A stretch of DNA of 64,000 nt, from contig JBHPCA010000001.1 in the NCBI GenBank assembly GCA_042576225.1, positions 1 to 64,000 on the forward strand, in the 5' to 3' direction. Positions 1 through 8,428 of the stretch are shown piece after piece. Under the pieces are notes generated by a model that worked only from the letters and a program-made list of their open reading frames with translations, made no database searches and was not told where the DNA came from. Each line of letters opens with the position of its first letter. The first letter of the stretch is position 1. Source of the stretch: GWF2-30-66 sp042576225. Lineage in GTDB: Bacteria; Babelota; Babeliae; Babelales; Vermiphilaceae. The position numbers were made by a program, and so were the translations under genes.

Positions 1-21
1 TAACAAAGTAGTGGGGTGGCA

Positions 22-321
22 ATGAAAAGAATAACGTTTATAGGTTTATTTGTTGTAACTCATCTGTTTTTTATCTTTTTCCAGATAAACAAGCATAACC
101 AGATAATTACATTATCTTATGCAAAGCAAACCTATGAGAATGAAATTAAAGAGCTAACAGAGAAAAAGCAGGAGCTTTCGCAAAATTGGTACCATTTACG
201 CAAAAGATCTACAATCAAACAGTTTGCAAAAGATACACTAAACATGAGCAAAGTTAAGTTGAAACAGGTTAAAAAAATAGAGCTAGCGAAATTAGAAAAT
301 AATAAAAAACTAGAAAAGTAA
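22..321 (+). CDS. ftsL: FtsL-like division protein
   Basis: A small (99 aa) bitopic membrane protein: a short basic N-terminus, one hydrophobic helix at about residues 7-24, then a charged, coiled-coil-like region rich in Lys, Glu and Leu. This is the FtsL layout. The next gene, 8 nt away, is a class B penicillin-binding protein, as in the division (dcw) cluster. FtsL would scaffold FtsB and FtsQ and activate septal wall synthesis. ATG at 22 is preferred over the in-frame GTG at 16 because a GGGG stretch lies about 5 nt upstream. The TAA at 1-3 may be the stop of a preceding gene outside the window. FtsL sequences diverge strongly, so the call rests on size, topology and position. Confidence 0.6.
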   Translation: MKRITFIGLFVVTHLFFIFFQINKHNQIITLSYAKQTYENEIKELTEKKQELSQNWYHLRKRSTIKQFAKDTLNMSKVKLKQVKKIELAKLENNKKLEK

Positions 322-329
322 TAAACAAT

Positions 330-1970
330 ATGGGAAAAAGCTATAAAATAAGAACCGTTTTTATATTTTTACTTTTTTGTACCCTTTACATGATAATCGG
401 GATTAATCTCTTTATGATCCAAATCATGCAAAGTGATTTTTTCTCTAATCTGGGGAAAAAACAATACAATATCACACTCACCATGAAACCGGAACGAGGC
501 CCAATATTAGACAGAACCGGCAAGCAATTCTTGGCAATGAACAAAGACTGCTTCTCTGCATTTATATTGCCTAAACAAATTGCTCAAGAAAAGAAGCTGG
601 TACTATTTTTGGAAAAGCATTTCCAACGTTCTATAAACAGGTTTGCAAGAAGCAAAAACAAAAACTTTATGTTTGTAAAAAGAAGATTAAGCAAAAAAGA
701 AATTAACGCGATAAAGGGCTGCAACTTAAAAGATATACATCTTTTAAAAGAGCCAAATAGATTCTACCCTATTGAGTCTGCAAGTACAATTGTAGGCATT
801 ACCAACATTGATAATAACGGGTTATCTGGTTTAGAACTTACGTACAACACACAACTTTCAGGAACCCCAACAACGTTTTACTTGGAAAAAGATGCTCGAT
901 CAGGCCATTTTTATTTTAAAAAAGAAACAAAAGTAAGAGGCAAAATTGCAAAACCAATAACGTTAACCTTAAACAGCGACTTGCAATTTCTTGCTGCCCA
1001 AGAGTTAGAAGAAACAGCACAAAAACATGGGGCCAAAGACGGGGCAATAATAATCATGGACCCAAAAAACGGCGATATACTTTCTATGGTGAATTATCCC
1101 TATTTTGACCCAAATAACACCCAGCAGTTTGATCCTGCAAAAAGCAAAAATAAAATTATTACTGAGTGCTATGAGTTAGGCTCCGTTATAAAAGTATTTT
1201 CAGCACTTGCTGCTCTTGAGCAAGGCGTTGTAACTCCCGATGAGCTCATAGATTGTAAAAGCAAAAAAACAGCATTTGTAGACGGCAGACAGATAAACAC
1301 GGTAAAAGCACATGGGCTTATCACATTTTCCCAAGTAGTAGAAAAATCTAATAATATTGGCATTGCCATAGTCGCAAAGCGCTTAGGCGAGAAATTATAT
1401 GATCATTATAAAAAATTTGGATTTGGCGCAAAAACTGGCATTACATTCCCCGGTGAACAAAAAGGCTTTGTTAATCCTCCAAATAAATGGTCAAAGCAAT
1501 CTATCATCTCTCTTTCTTATGGGTATGAAATCACCGCAAGCTTACTGCAGCTGGCAAAAGCATTCTGCTTGATTGCCAATAACGGAGTGCCAGTTAAACC
1601 CCGCTTGACAGGAATTGGTATAAACACCACTGCAAATGGGCAAAACCCTGTGTGTTCACAAAAAAGCATAGAAGCCATAAAAAATATTTTGGAAAATACT
1701 ACGCTCAAAGGCACCTGCAGACGCGCACGCATTAAAGGGTACAGAATCATGTGCAAAACAGGCACAGCTAACTTACTGGTTAACGGCGCGTACTCACAAG
1801 ATGATAATATATTCACTTGCGCAGGGATAATTGAAAAAGGTGCTTATCAAAGAGTTATTGTGGTATTTTTAAAAGAGATAGATAAAAAAGGCGTATACGC
1901 GCAATCTATTGCTGTGCCGTTATTTGAAAAAATCGCAGAAAAAACCCTGATTCACGACAAGGTGATTTAA
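330..1970 (+). CDS. ftsI: Class B penicillin-binding protein (FtsI/PBP2-type transpeptidase)
   Basis: A 546-aa peptidoglycan DD-transpeptidase that cross-links stem peptides at the septum. It has a membrane anchor at about residues 9-30, a dimerisation/pedestal region (ERGPILDRTG at about 54-63), then the transpeptidase domain. All three penicilloyl-serine motifs are visible: SVIK at 285-288 with catalytic Ser285, SNN at 340-342, and KTGT at 476-479. Length is normal for FtsI. It follows the FtsL-like gene by 8 nt and is probably cotranscribed with it. PBP2 (elongation) is the alternative, but the FtsL-like neighbour favours FtsI. The organism therefore keeps at least part of a peptidoglycan division machinery. 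Confidence 0.88.
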   Translation: MGKSYKIRTVFIFLLFCTLYMIIGINLFMIQIMQSDFFSNLGKKQYNITLTMKPERGPILDRTGKQFLAMNKDCFSAFILPKQIAQEKKLVLFLEKHFQRSINRFARSKNKNFMFVKRRLSKKEINAIKGCNLKDIHLLKEPNRFYPIESASTIVGITNIDNNGLSGLELTYNTQLSGTPTTFYLEKDARSGHFYFKKETKVRGKIAKPITLTLNSDLQFLAAQELEETAQKHGAKDGAIIIMDPKNGDILSMVNYPYFDPNNTQQFDPAKSKNKIITECYELGSVIKVFSALAALEQGVVTPDELIDCKSKKTAFVDGRQINTVKAHGLITFSQVVEKSNNIGIAIVAKRLGEKLYDHYKKFGFGAKTGITFPGEQKGFVNPPNKWSKQSIISLSYGYEITASLLQLAKAFCLIANNGVPVKPRLTGIGINTTANGQNPVCSQKSIEAIKNILENTTLKGTCRRARIKGYRIMCKTGTANLLVNGAYSQDDNIFTCAGIIEKGAYQRVIVVFLKEIDKKGVYAQSIAVPLFEKIAEKTLIHDKVI

Positions 1971-2020
1971 TCACCCGTAATTTAATCACAAATAATTTGG
2001 AATGAGAAAAAAGGGAAATA

Positions 2021-2881
2021 ATGGAAGATAAAAAAATAAACATACCAGCAACTGTTTCAAAAGAAGCAGAGAATATCTATAAAGAAAATTATAACGCAAT
2101 TACCAAAAGCACCGGGAAATTATTTTTATTTGCGGGTGACCAGAAAATTGAACACCTAAATAAAGACTTTTATGGTGAAAATATACCCCCAGAAGTAAAT
2201 AGTCCTGAGCACTTGTTTAAAATTGCAAGCAAGGGGGAGATTGGCGCATTTGCAACACAGATGGGACTCATATCACAATATGGCAAAGAGTACCCAGATG
2301 TTAATTATGTCGTCAAAGTAAACTCAAAAACAGATGTTATCCCTACAGAACAAAAAGACCCGGTGAGTAGCCAACTATGGACTGTTGAGGACGTTCTGGA
2401 GTTCAAGCAAAATTCTGGCCTAAAAATACGGGGCGTTGGATACACTGTTTACTTGGGCAGCGAATTTGAAAACGAAATGCTCTCAGAAGCTGCGCATGTA
2501 ATCTATGAAGCTCAGCATGCCGGTCTTGTTACAATTTTGTGGATGTACCCCCGAGGCAAACATATAAAAGATGAAAAAGATGCTGATCTCCTTGCCGGTG
2601 CCGCCGGTGTTGCTGCTGCACTCGGCGCAGATTTTGCTAAACTTAACCCTACAGAAAAATTACAAGATTTACGCCAGGCAATAGAAGCTGCGGGTAAAAC
2701 AAAAATTATATGCTCCGGAGGGCCCAAAAAAGATGCAAAACTATTTTTACAAACTATTAGAGAACAACTTAAAATGGGCACATCTGGCGTTGCTATAGGC
2801 CGCAATATTTATCAAAATACACTTAAACAGGCTGTCAATATCACACAGGCTGTGTCAGATCTTGTGTACAATGATAACTAG
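2021..2881 (+). CDS. Class I fructose-bisphosphate aldolase, DhnA/FbaB-type
   Basis: A 286-aa TIM-barrel aldolase of the archaeal/DhnA class I type, which reversibly cleaves fructose 1,6-bisphosphate into two triose phosphates through a lysine Schiff base. Visible blocks are FAGDQKIEHLN near residue 37, HAGLVTILWMYPRG near 166, DFAKLNP with Lys207 as the probable Schiff-base lysine, ICSGGPK (phosphate binding) near 230, and a C-terminal GTSGVAIGRNIYQ phosphate-binding turn. A good ribosome site (aaaaggga) precedes the ATG. There is no signal peptide. Length fits the family. Other DeoC/LsrF-type aldolases share this fold, so the substrate is less certain than the family. Confidence 0.82.
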   Translation: MEDKKINIPATVSKEAENIYKENYNAITKSTGKLFLFAGDQKIEHLNKDFYGENIPPEVNSPEHLFKIASKGEIGAFATQMGLISQYGKEYPDVNYVVKVNSKTDVIPTEQKDPVSSQLWTVEDVLEFKQNSGLKIRGVGYTVYLGSEFENEMLSEAAHVIYEAQHAGLVTILWMYPRGKHIKDEKDADLLAGAAGVAAALGADFAKLNPTEKLQDLRQAIEAAGKTKIICSGGPKKDAKLFLQTIREQLKMGTSGVAIGRNIYQNTLKQAVNITQAVSDLVYNDN

Positions 2882-2937
2882 GGTCAACTCGATAATTAAG
2901 TGCCCTTGGATCTTCGGCACAAAAGAAAAATACTCAC

Positions 2938-3162
2938 CCCCACTCATCCTGAGCTCGTCGAAGGACCTAATGTATTCCTTTAAAATAAATATCGGCAAGT
3001 TAACAGATTTTTTGTGATATTGAAAAAAATACCTGAAAATTTTTAAATTTTTAAAATAAAGACCAGCTTATGCAGAAAATTTTCCATCTCATAGGAATAC
3101 ACTAGGTCCTTCGTCATCCCCTTACGCCAAGGCTACAGAGGACAAGAGCTCAGGATGAGCGG
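2938..3162. repeat. REP-like inverted repeat pair in a 429-nt intergenic region
   Basis: The gap 2882-3310 has no credible gene. It holds two facing arms (about 2938-2980 and 3091-3162) built on the core ATCCTGAGCTCGTCGAAGGA followed by an arm-specific extension (acctaatgtattcct and its complement). The right arm carries an extra segment of about 30 nt (cgccaaggctacagaggac). The AT-rich centre could form the loop of a long cruciform or RNA hairpin. The same core recurs near 10.3, 37.9 and 39.3 kb. It could end transcription of the aldolase gene. Confidence 0.75.
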
Positions 3163-3310
3163 ATTGAGAAAATTCACTCTAAAAACTTGCTACACTTTCT
3201 TAGCTCGAATTCATACTACAAAAATAAATTTTCCCAAAGCTGGACAAAAATAATATCTCCCTTATAATTTCATTGGTTAAAAAAATATAACTAAATAAAA
3301 AGGGTGTGCT

Positions 3311-4354
3311 ATGAAGAAAACGTCAATTATTTTATTCACTGTTTTATGTCTATGTTCCAAAACCCAGTATTGCATGAAGTATCTTGCAGCAGCAATTGCA
3401 AACAAACAAGTAAAAATATGGGACAAAAATTTTAAAGATGTAAAAACACTGGATACAGAAAATACTCCTTACTCTGTAATTTTTATTAATGGAGATAAGT
3501 TTCTTGCAGTAGCACTCTCTGAAAATATTGATATATATGATACAAAAAATTGGAAAAAAATTCACACCATAAAAAACAAAAAAAGCGACATCTTTTGCTT
3601 AAAAATCAGTAACGACAACAAGTATCTTGCTGGTGGAGATTATGCAAACGACAAAATAAATATATGGAAAATAAAAAATATAAAAAACTTTGTTCTTAAA
3701 AAAACACTGGATGATGGAGAATGTTTTGTAAATTCCATGGCATTTAGCAACAATAACAAATACTTTGCATTCAAAAAAAACAACCCTAGATACCAGAAAG
3801 AAGATTGTGTTATTTCTATCAGAGACATACCCTATTGGCAAGAGATCACAGAAGATTTAAATGTACCCAAAGGAGAAGATATTCAGTCAATATTATTCAC
3901 AAATGACGATACACATCTCATATCATGCTCCAATGTAAACCGAAAAGATACAATCAAAATATGGCCAGGGAGCACAATCGGGTGTTTTAGTAATCCCGTT
4001 AAGCATGATTGTGATGACATTCTTGGGATAGTAAAAGAGATAGTACTCTATAAGTTGTATGTTACTTCTTTAGCAATAAGCAAAAATAATAAATACCTTG
4101 CAATGGGAGGCGCAAAAAAAATAAAAATTCTTGATCTTGAAAAATGCAAAATTCCAGCAAAAACAAATAATGGGCACAAATCCGATATTAGATCAATAGC
4201 TTTTGTAAATAAAGATAAAAATGTACTTTCAGCTTCAATGGACAATACTATAAAACTATGGAGCCTCGACAAAAGTTTAAAAGAAAAAAATAAAATAACC
4301 TGCAAAGACTCCGTGCTCTCAATAGCATTGTCAACATTGTCCAAAAATTCTTAG
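3311..4354 (+). CDS. Secreted WD40-repeat protein
   Basis: A 347-aa protein with an N-terminal signal peptide (hydrophobic residues 5-17, Cys-rich end) followed by six or seven degenerate WD40 blades. Blade ends read KIWD, NIWK, SIRD, KIWP, KILD and KLWS, each preceded by a segment like SDIFCLKISNDNKYLAGG or SDIRSIAFVNKDKNVLSAS. This predicts a single beta-propeller that works as a binding platform. Exported WD40 proteins are common in protist endosymbionts, where they may bind host proteins; the partner here is unknown. The start is set by an AAGGG sequence about 7 nt upstream of the ATG. It converges on the methyltransferase gene that ends 9 nt downstream. Confidence 0.8.
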   Translation: MKKTSIILFTVLCLCSKTQYCMKYLAAAIANKQVKIWDKNFKDVKTLDTENTPYSVIFINGDKFLAVALSENIDIYDTKNWKKIHTIKNKKSDIFCLKISNDNKYLAGGDYANDKINIWKIKNIKNFVLKKTLDDGECFVNSMAFSNNNKYFAFKKNNPRYQKEDCVISIRDIPYWQEITEDLNVPKGEDIQSILFTNDDTHLISCSNVNRKDTIKIWPGSTIGCFSNPVKHDCDDILGIVKEIVLYKLYVTSLAISKNNKYLAMGGAKKIKILDLEKCKIPAKTNNGHKSDIRSIAFVNKDKNVLSASMDNTIKLWSLDKSLKEKNKITCKDSVLSIALSTLSKNS

Positions 4355-4362
4355 CTTCTAGC

Positions 4363-5526
4363 TTATGCCCGACCTCTTCCAACTTTACTCTGCACACTTC
4401 TACAAAGTCGTGCGATCTCTTTCATACCAGAGGTATCTACAATTGAATTTGCTAGATTCAGCATTGTATCGTCGCATCTATTGGGGTTTTTATTATCAGC
4501 TATTGAAGCTAAACGCTCACCCTGGATCACCAAATCCTGCGGCACTATACTCAAGCCTTGCTGCTTAAGATTTGCCAGAGATCTTTTTACCATAGACTTG
4601 GTTGGGTACACGCCGTTTAGTAACTTAAATGTCATGAAATTTATACCTTTTGGACAAACTTTTCTTGTTTTCTTTGGTTTTTCAAGTAAGAATTTTTCTT
4701 TCGTATTGCTGACAACCTCGTAACCCAAGCTGTAGTAATCCAAAAGCCCCCTGCGTGCAAGCCCTTTATTTATACCTTTGACTAAATAAGTATTTGCAAA
4801 CGTATCTGGTCTTGTATGCCTTCTGGAAGTTCTTGCTATGATTTTGCCTCTATGTGACTTTAAAAATTTAATTATTCCTGGCAAAGTTGGCTTCCCAATA
4901 GAACCCGTATCTTCTACAGGTGGGGTTTCTATAATCGCGTAATCTGCCATACTTAAGATAGAATTGGCCGCAATTTTCCACTTGTCTTTTGGAAAGTGAT
5001 GCAACACGTTTAGTGCAATAACAACATCAAAACGCTCACACGAGCTTAGCAGCTTTAATTCTTCAGCAGTTATTTTTTTGTAAAGCAAAACAAGATTATC
5101 TCGATCTGTATTAAGTTGACACAACTGTTTTAAAAAACCCCCGCTCTCACCTGATGGGTGCTCAATCATAACGCAGGTAGCATCAAAATTTTTGGCTATC
5201 CTGAGTGACATATACCCTTCTGCAGCACCAATATCAAGAACCGTAATAGGCCGCTTATACTGTGATAACACTTTTGAGATAGCCGCATACCTTGAGTCAC
5301 AACTTGGACCCCTTCCCCGTTTTACAATTTTATTATTAATTATAATATCCTGATACGGATACCTAGGAAGCCTCAAAACCTTTTCTTGCATCGTATTGCC
5401 CAATTTATTTGTTTTGCTCGCTTTATGTATAGTTTTATCTGTAATCAAATTTGAAAAAAAACTGAACAATAGAAACAAAGCAATAGAAGACAAAGAAATT
5501 ACACTGACCTTGTAATAGCGATTCAT
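4363..5526 (-). CDS. Membrane-anchored SAM-dependent methyltransferase
   Basis: A 387-aa class I (Rossmann) methyltransferase with an uncleaved-looking signal anchor at residues 8-27. SAM-binding motif I reads VLDIGAAEGYMSLRIA near residue 95, the acidic motif II region follows, and ALNVLHHFPKD matches motif IV. The substrate cannot be read from sequence. RBS AAAAGGGAAAG lies just before the ATG. The leader would place the catalytic domain outside the cytoplasm, where the bacterium offers no SAM; the same oddity recurs in the methyltransferases at 57-64 kb. A cytoplasm-facing orientation of the anchor is the alternative. Confidence 0.72.
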   Translation of the reverse strand: MNRYYKVSVISLSSIALFLLFSFFSNLITDKTIHKASKTNKLGNTMQEKVLRLPRYPYQDIIINNKIVKRGRGPSCDSRYAAISKVLSQYKRPITVLDIGAAEGYMSLRIAKNFDATCVMIEHPSGESGGFLKQLCQLNTDRDNLVLLYKKITAEELKLLSSCERFDVVIALNVLHHFPKDKWKIAANSILSMADYAIIETPPVEDTGSIGKPTLPGIIKFLKSHRGKIIARTSRRHTRPDTFANTYLVKGINKGLARRGLLDYYSLGYEVVSNTKEKFLLEKPKKTRKVCPKGINFMTFKLLNGVYPTKSMVKRSLANLKQQGLSIVPQDLVIQGERLASIADNKNPNRCDDTMLNLANSIVDTSGMKEIARLCRSVQSKVGRGRA

Positions 5527-5653
5527 ACTTTCCCTTTTTAAAAGTTATTACAAAAAAAATAATAAAGAAAAACTAGAAATAATAGTACCAAAGAATTTAA
5601 AAAGAGCCATCAACAAATTAAGAAAATTTTCGGCACATTATTAACTTTGCAAA

Positions 5654-7168
5654 CTACTTATACGAAAACGGCATATAATCAAAATTATAAAACGTTGCCA
5701 GTAATAATCTAAAATTACTAACCGGCTTTGAACAAATTACTTTACCAGTATCATCAAAATCGTTCTGCCAACCGTCCTGGTCAAAAGCTCTTGAGTAAGA
5801 TGCACGAGTGTACTCTATTTCTGCACCCAAAGAGAATTCACCAAATCTTACTCGTAATCTTGGGGCAAATATAAAAGTATAATCTATAGTCGTTACAGAA
5901 TCCGGCACATCAAGCAATGACAAGCACTCAGGATCTGTGGAATCCTCAGGCGGACATGTACAACTCTCAGGCGTATACTCAAACCCTTTAATAATTTTTT
6001 TTGATGCTCCAAAGTTTTTCGATACACCAACAAAAACACCCGGCTCTAAATGTGTCCACTTTTTGTAAATAATATCCGCCCAACAGGCAAGTGTTCTTAA
6101 ATTATTAAGTAGCCTATCATCTGTTGCATCATTTCTGTATTTTACAGCATATGCACCTATCAAATCATAAACAGAACCATTCTCTGCATATGTAGCTCTC
6201 ATTCTAACATCAAAAGGCTCAAACTTAAGAGCTGCAAACACAAAAGGGTAAATGGAATCAACTTGCTCTGTTGTTTTGTAAGTTTTAACAGCATCAAGGC
6301 CAGTCTCGGCCGGTGGAATCTGAGAAAAAAGACGAGGTACCTCTGCGTGATAATTTATTCCCACACCCAATATATGGTCTTTTACAAGCCAGTTAAATTG
6401 AGCAAATAAATCTGGCAACGTAGCCCAACGAGCAGGTTGAGAATCAAATATTTTTGAAACAGCCAAGACAAATTCAAATTCACGCATTCTATGTCTTAGC
6501 TTAATCTGCGGAGCATAATCAAAAGGATCATAAACTCTACCTTGCCCCCTGGAGACAGTTTCTGGAAACATCTCATCTAAAACCAGTGGATGATAATAAT
6601 GCCCAAACATAAGTCGAGTATTCTTCCAATCAAAATTCGCATTAGCTCTTATTAATCTAAATAGCCTTACAGTGTCATTATTAATACCATTAAACTCCCC
6701 TTCTATCACTGCAGACGTTTTCGCGCCCCATAACATTGGACCTCTTACGTGAAGAGCACAACAGGCCCTAACGCCCATCATGTTAAATTGATCTTTTTCG
6801 TTTATGTCCAATCCACTATTATCTATTTTTTGTGGCGCAGGGAAAAAGATAAATTCATCAAATCTGTCACCAATCACCTGGCGACTATCATACATCATCT
6901 CAAAAGACATTCCGCCTACCAGATGGAATTCAAATTTTCTTTTTTTACGCTCTTTTTCAGGCTCATATTGCACAGGCTTTTTCTTCTTAGCCTTTTTTTC
7001 TTCCTCACAAAGCTCCCTGGCTTCTTCCAACTTTCTTGCAAAAAATTTTGTTTCACCAATATCCCTCATCTGCAAAATAGGAAGTATTTCATCCGGTTCC
7101 CCCTGCAAACTTAAAAATACAAGGCTTACTTGAAAAACAGCTGCTATAATTTTTATCTTAGGCTTCAT
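5654..7168 (-). CDS. Outer-membrane beta-barrel protein (porin-like), paralogue of the gene at 10.6-11.9 kb
   Basis: A 504-aa exported protein: signal peptide (about residues 1-22), a charged Lys/Glu-rich linker (50-80), then alternating aromatic/polar strands typical of a large barrel. It shares blocks with the barrel at 10.6 kb, for example YDSRQVIGD, SGLDINEKDQFNM, FGHYYHPLVLDEMFPETVS, NYHAEVPRLF and YKTTEQV, ending in a similar QDGWQNDFDDTGKV block. ATG at 7168 is chosen over a TTG 6 nt upstream because AGAGG lies 7 nt before it. Probable role: porin or surface barrel. The extra charged linker is absent from the paralogue. The substrate is unknown. Confidence 0.7.
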   Translation of the reverse strand: MKPKIKIIAAVFQVSLVFLSLQGEPDEILPILQMRDIGETKFFARKLEEARELCEEEKKAKKKKPVQYEPEKERKKRKFEFHLVGGMSFEMMYDSRQVIGDRFDEFIFFPAPQKIDNSGLDINEKDQFNMMGVRACCALHVRGPMLWGAKTSAVIEGEFNGINNDTVRLFRLIRANANFDWKNTRLMFGHYYHPLVLDEMFPETVSRGQGRVYDPFDYAPQIKLRHRMREFEFVLAVSKIFDSQPARWATLPDLFAQFNWLVKDHILGVGINYHAEVPRLFSQIPPAETGLDAVKTYKTTEQVDSIYPFVFAALKFEPFDVRMRATYAENGSVYDLIGAYAVKYRNDATDDRLLNNLRTLACWADIIYKKWTHLEPGVFVGVSKNFGASKKIIKGFEYTPESCTCPPEDSTDPECLSLLDVPDSVTTIDYTFIFAPRLRVRFGEFSLGAEIEYTRASYSRAFDQDGWQNDFDDTGKVICSKPVSNFRLLLATFYNFDYMPFSYK

Positions 7169-7281
7169 CCCCAACCTCTTTACAATAAAACTTTAAAAAA
7201 ATTTAAAAACTAAACATGAGACTTTTATACTAAATAACAAGCAATTTGTAAACGCCCAATACACCATTTTGTAATTATAGG

Positions 7282-8322
7282 CTACCTAGGTACCTTAGGT
7301 ATTTTCATTATTGTCTTCTTACGTTTTTTTCCTTTTTTCTTCTTAGGTTTGACATAATCAATCACATACAAATCTTTTTTTTCTAGTTTAGATACACATA
7401 TATGGCATGATCCCTCTTCCTTTTGGCCCAACCAATTAAGAAAACAGTTGTAATGTGCAAAGTGCCCACACGGAGTCCCTCTAACTTCTTTTACATTCAT
7501 ATCCTCAAGACATATCGAACAATCTTTGCTGCCACTTTTTGTGTAAAGCTTATTCAAAAGTAACTTAGTAATATTATAATATTTTTTCTCAATCGATTTA
7601 TTAATAACTGTTTTTTTATTTTTATCTTGTGTATAAATATTTGCACCTTTTTCAATAAGATAGTCTACAAGTTCAAAGCAGTCATTTTCACAAGCCAAAT
7701 GAAGTGGCGTTCTACCTTTTTCATCGACTTTATTTACATCAATACCCTTTTTTATAAGAAGCTTGAGTAAAAAATTAAACATGTTTTTATCATATTTTTT
7801 CATGCCAAAAACAAAGCCTAACTCAACATATTTGGGATTATTTATAATTTCTTTTTTAGATTTACTGTCTATTTTTGCACCATTTTCAATTAAGTATTTC
7901 ACCATATCTAAATTATTATTCCTACAAGCCCAATAAAGTGTGGTAGTGCCACAATCACAAACTTTATTGACAGATATTCTGGCGCCATTTTTAATTAAAT
8001 ATTTTACAATATCAAAGTTATTATTACGACAAGCCCACCAAAGTAGCGTCCTACTAAACATATCAACTTTATTTACATCAAAGCCATTTTTAACAAGAAG
8101 CCTAACCATTTCAAAACCATCTTTCCAACAGACCCAATAATAATGTTTTCTGTCAATAGAATTAAGCAACGTTCTATTGATAAATGGCTTAACTAATGAG
8201 TCTATGTATTTTTTTATTGTACTTTTTTTGTTTTTAGATTTAGGTCTCATACTTTTTGATTTATTAAAGCTTGCTAAAAAGCAAAGCGAAATAGCTAACA
8301 AAATTATTTTTGTTTTTATCAT
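7282..8322 (-). CDS. Secreted ankyrin-repeat protein with C-terminal RING-H2 domain (candidate ubiquitin ligase effector)
   Basis: A 346-aa protein. The start at 8322 is set by GAAGGA 6 nt upstream and gives a clean signal peptide (MIKTKIILLAISLCFLASF). Residues about 45-260 hold five or six ankyrin repeats (GRTPLHLACENDCFELVDYLIEKGANI is split across helix pairs; others read TLLWWACRNNNFDIVKYLI and similar). Near residue 275 a RING-H2 finger follows: CSIC, then PCGHFAHYNC, then CHIC, giving the full C3H2C3 set with correct spacing. A basic KKKKGKKRKK stretch ends the protein. RING fingers recruit host E2 enzymes and ankyrins choose substrates, so this looks like a ubiquitin ligase delivered to the host. 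Ligase activity is inferred. Confidence 0.85.
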   Translation of the reverse strand: MIKTKIILLAISLCFLASFNKSKSMRPKSKNKKSTIKKYIDSLVKPFINRTLLNSIDRKHYYWVCWKDGFEMVRLLVKNGFDVNKVDMFSRTLLWWACRNNNFDIVKYLIKNGARISVNKVCDCGTTTLYWACRNNNLDMVKYLIENGAKIDSKSKKEIINNPKYVELGFVFGMKKYDKNMFNFLLKLLIKKGIDVNKVDEKGRTPLHLACENDCFELVDYLIEKGANIYTQDKNKKTVINKSIEKKYYNITKLLLNKLYTKSGSKDCSICLEDMNVKEVRGTPCGHFAHYNCFLNWLGQKEEGSCHICVSKLEKKDLYVIDYVKPKKKKGKKRKKTIMKIPKVPR

Positions 8323-8428
8323 TTTGTATCCTTCACAGTTTTTTGTTAAAACTAACAACAGACACATATATTATTACTTTTTTTACCCCGATACCAGGAT
8401 TAATTAAAATTTTGTTAAAACTGTATGT

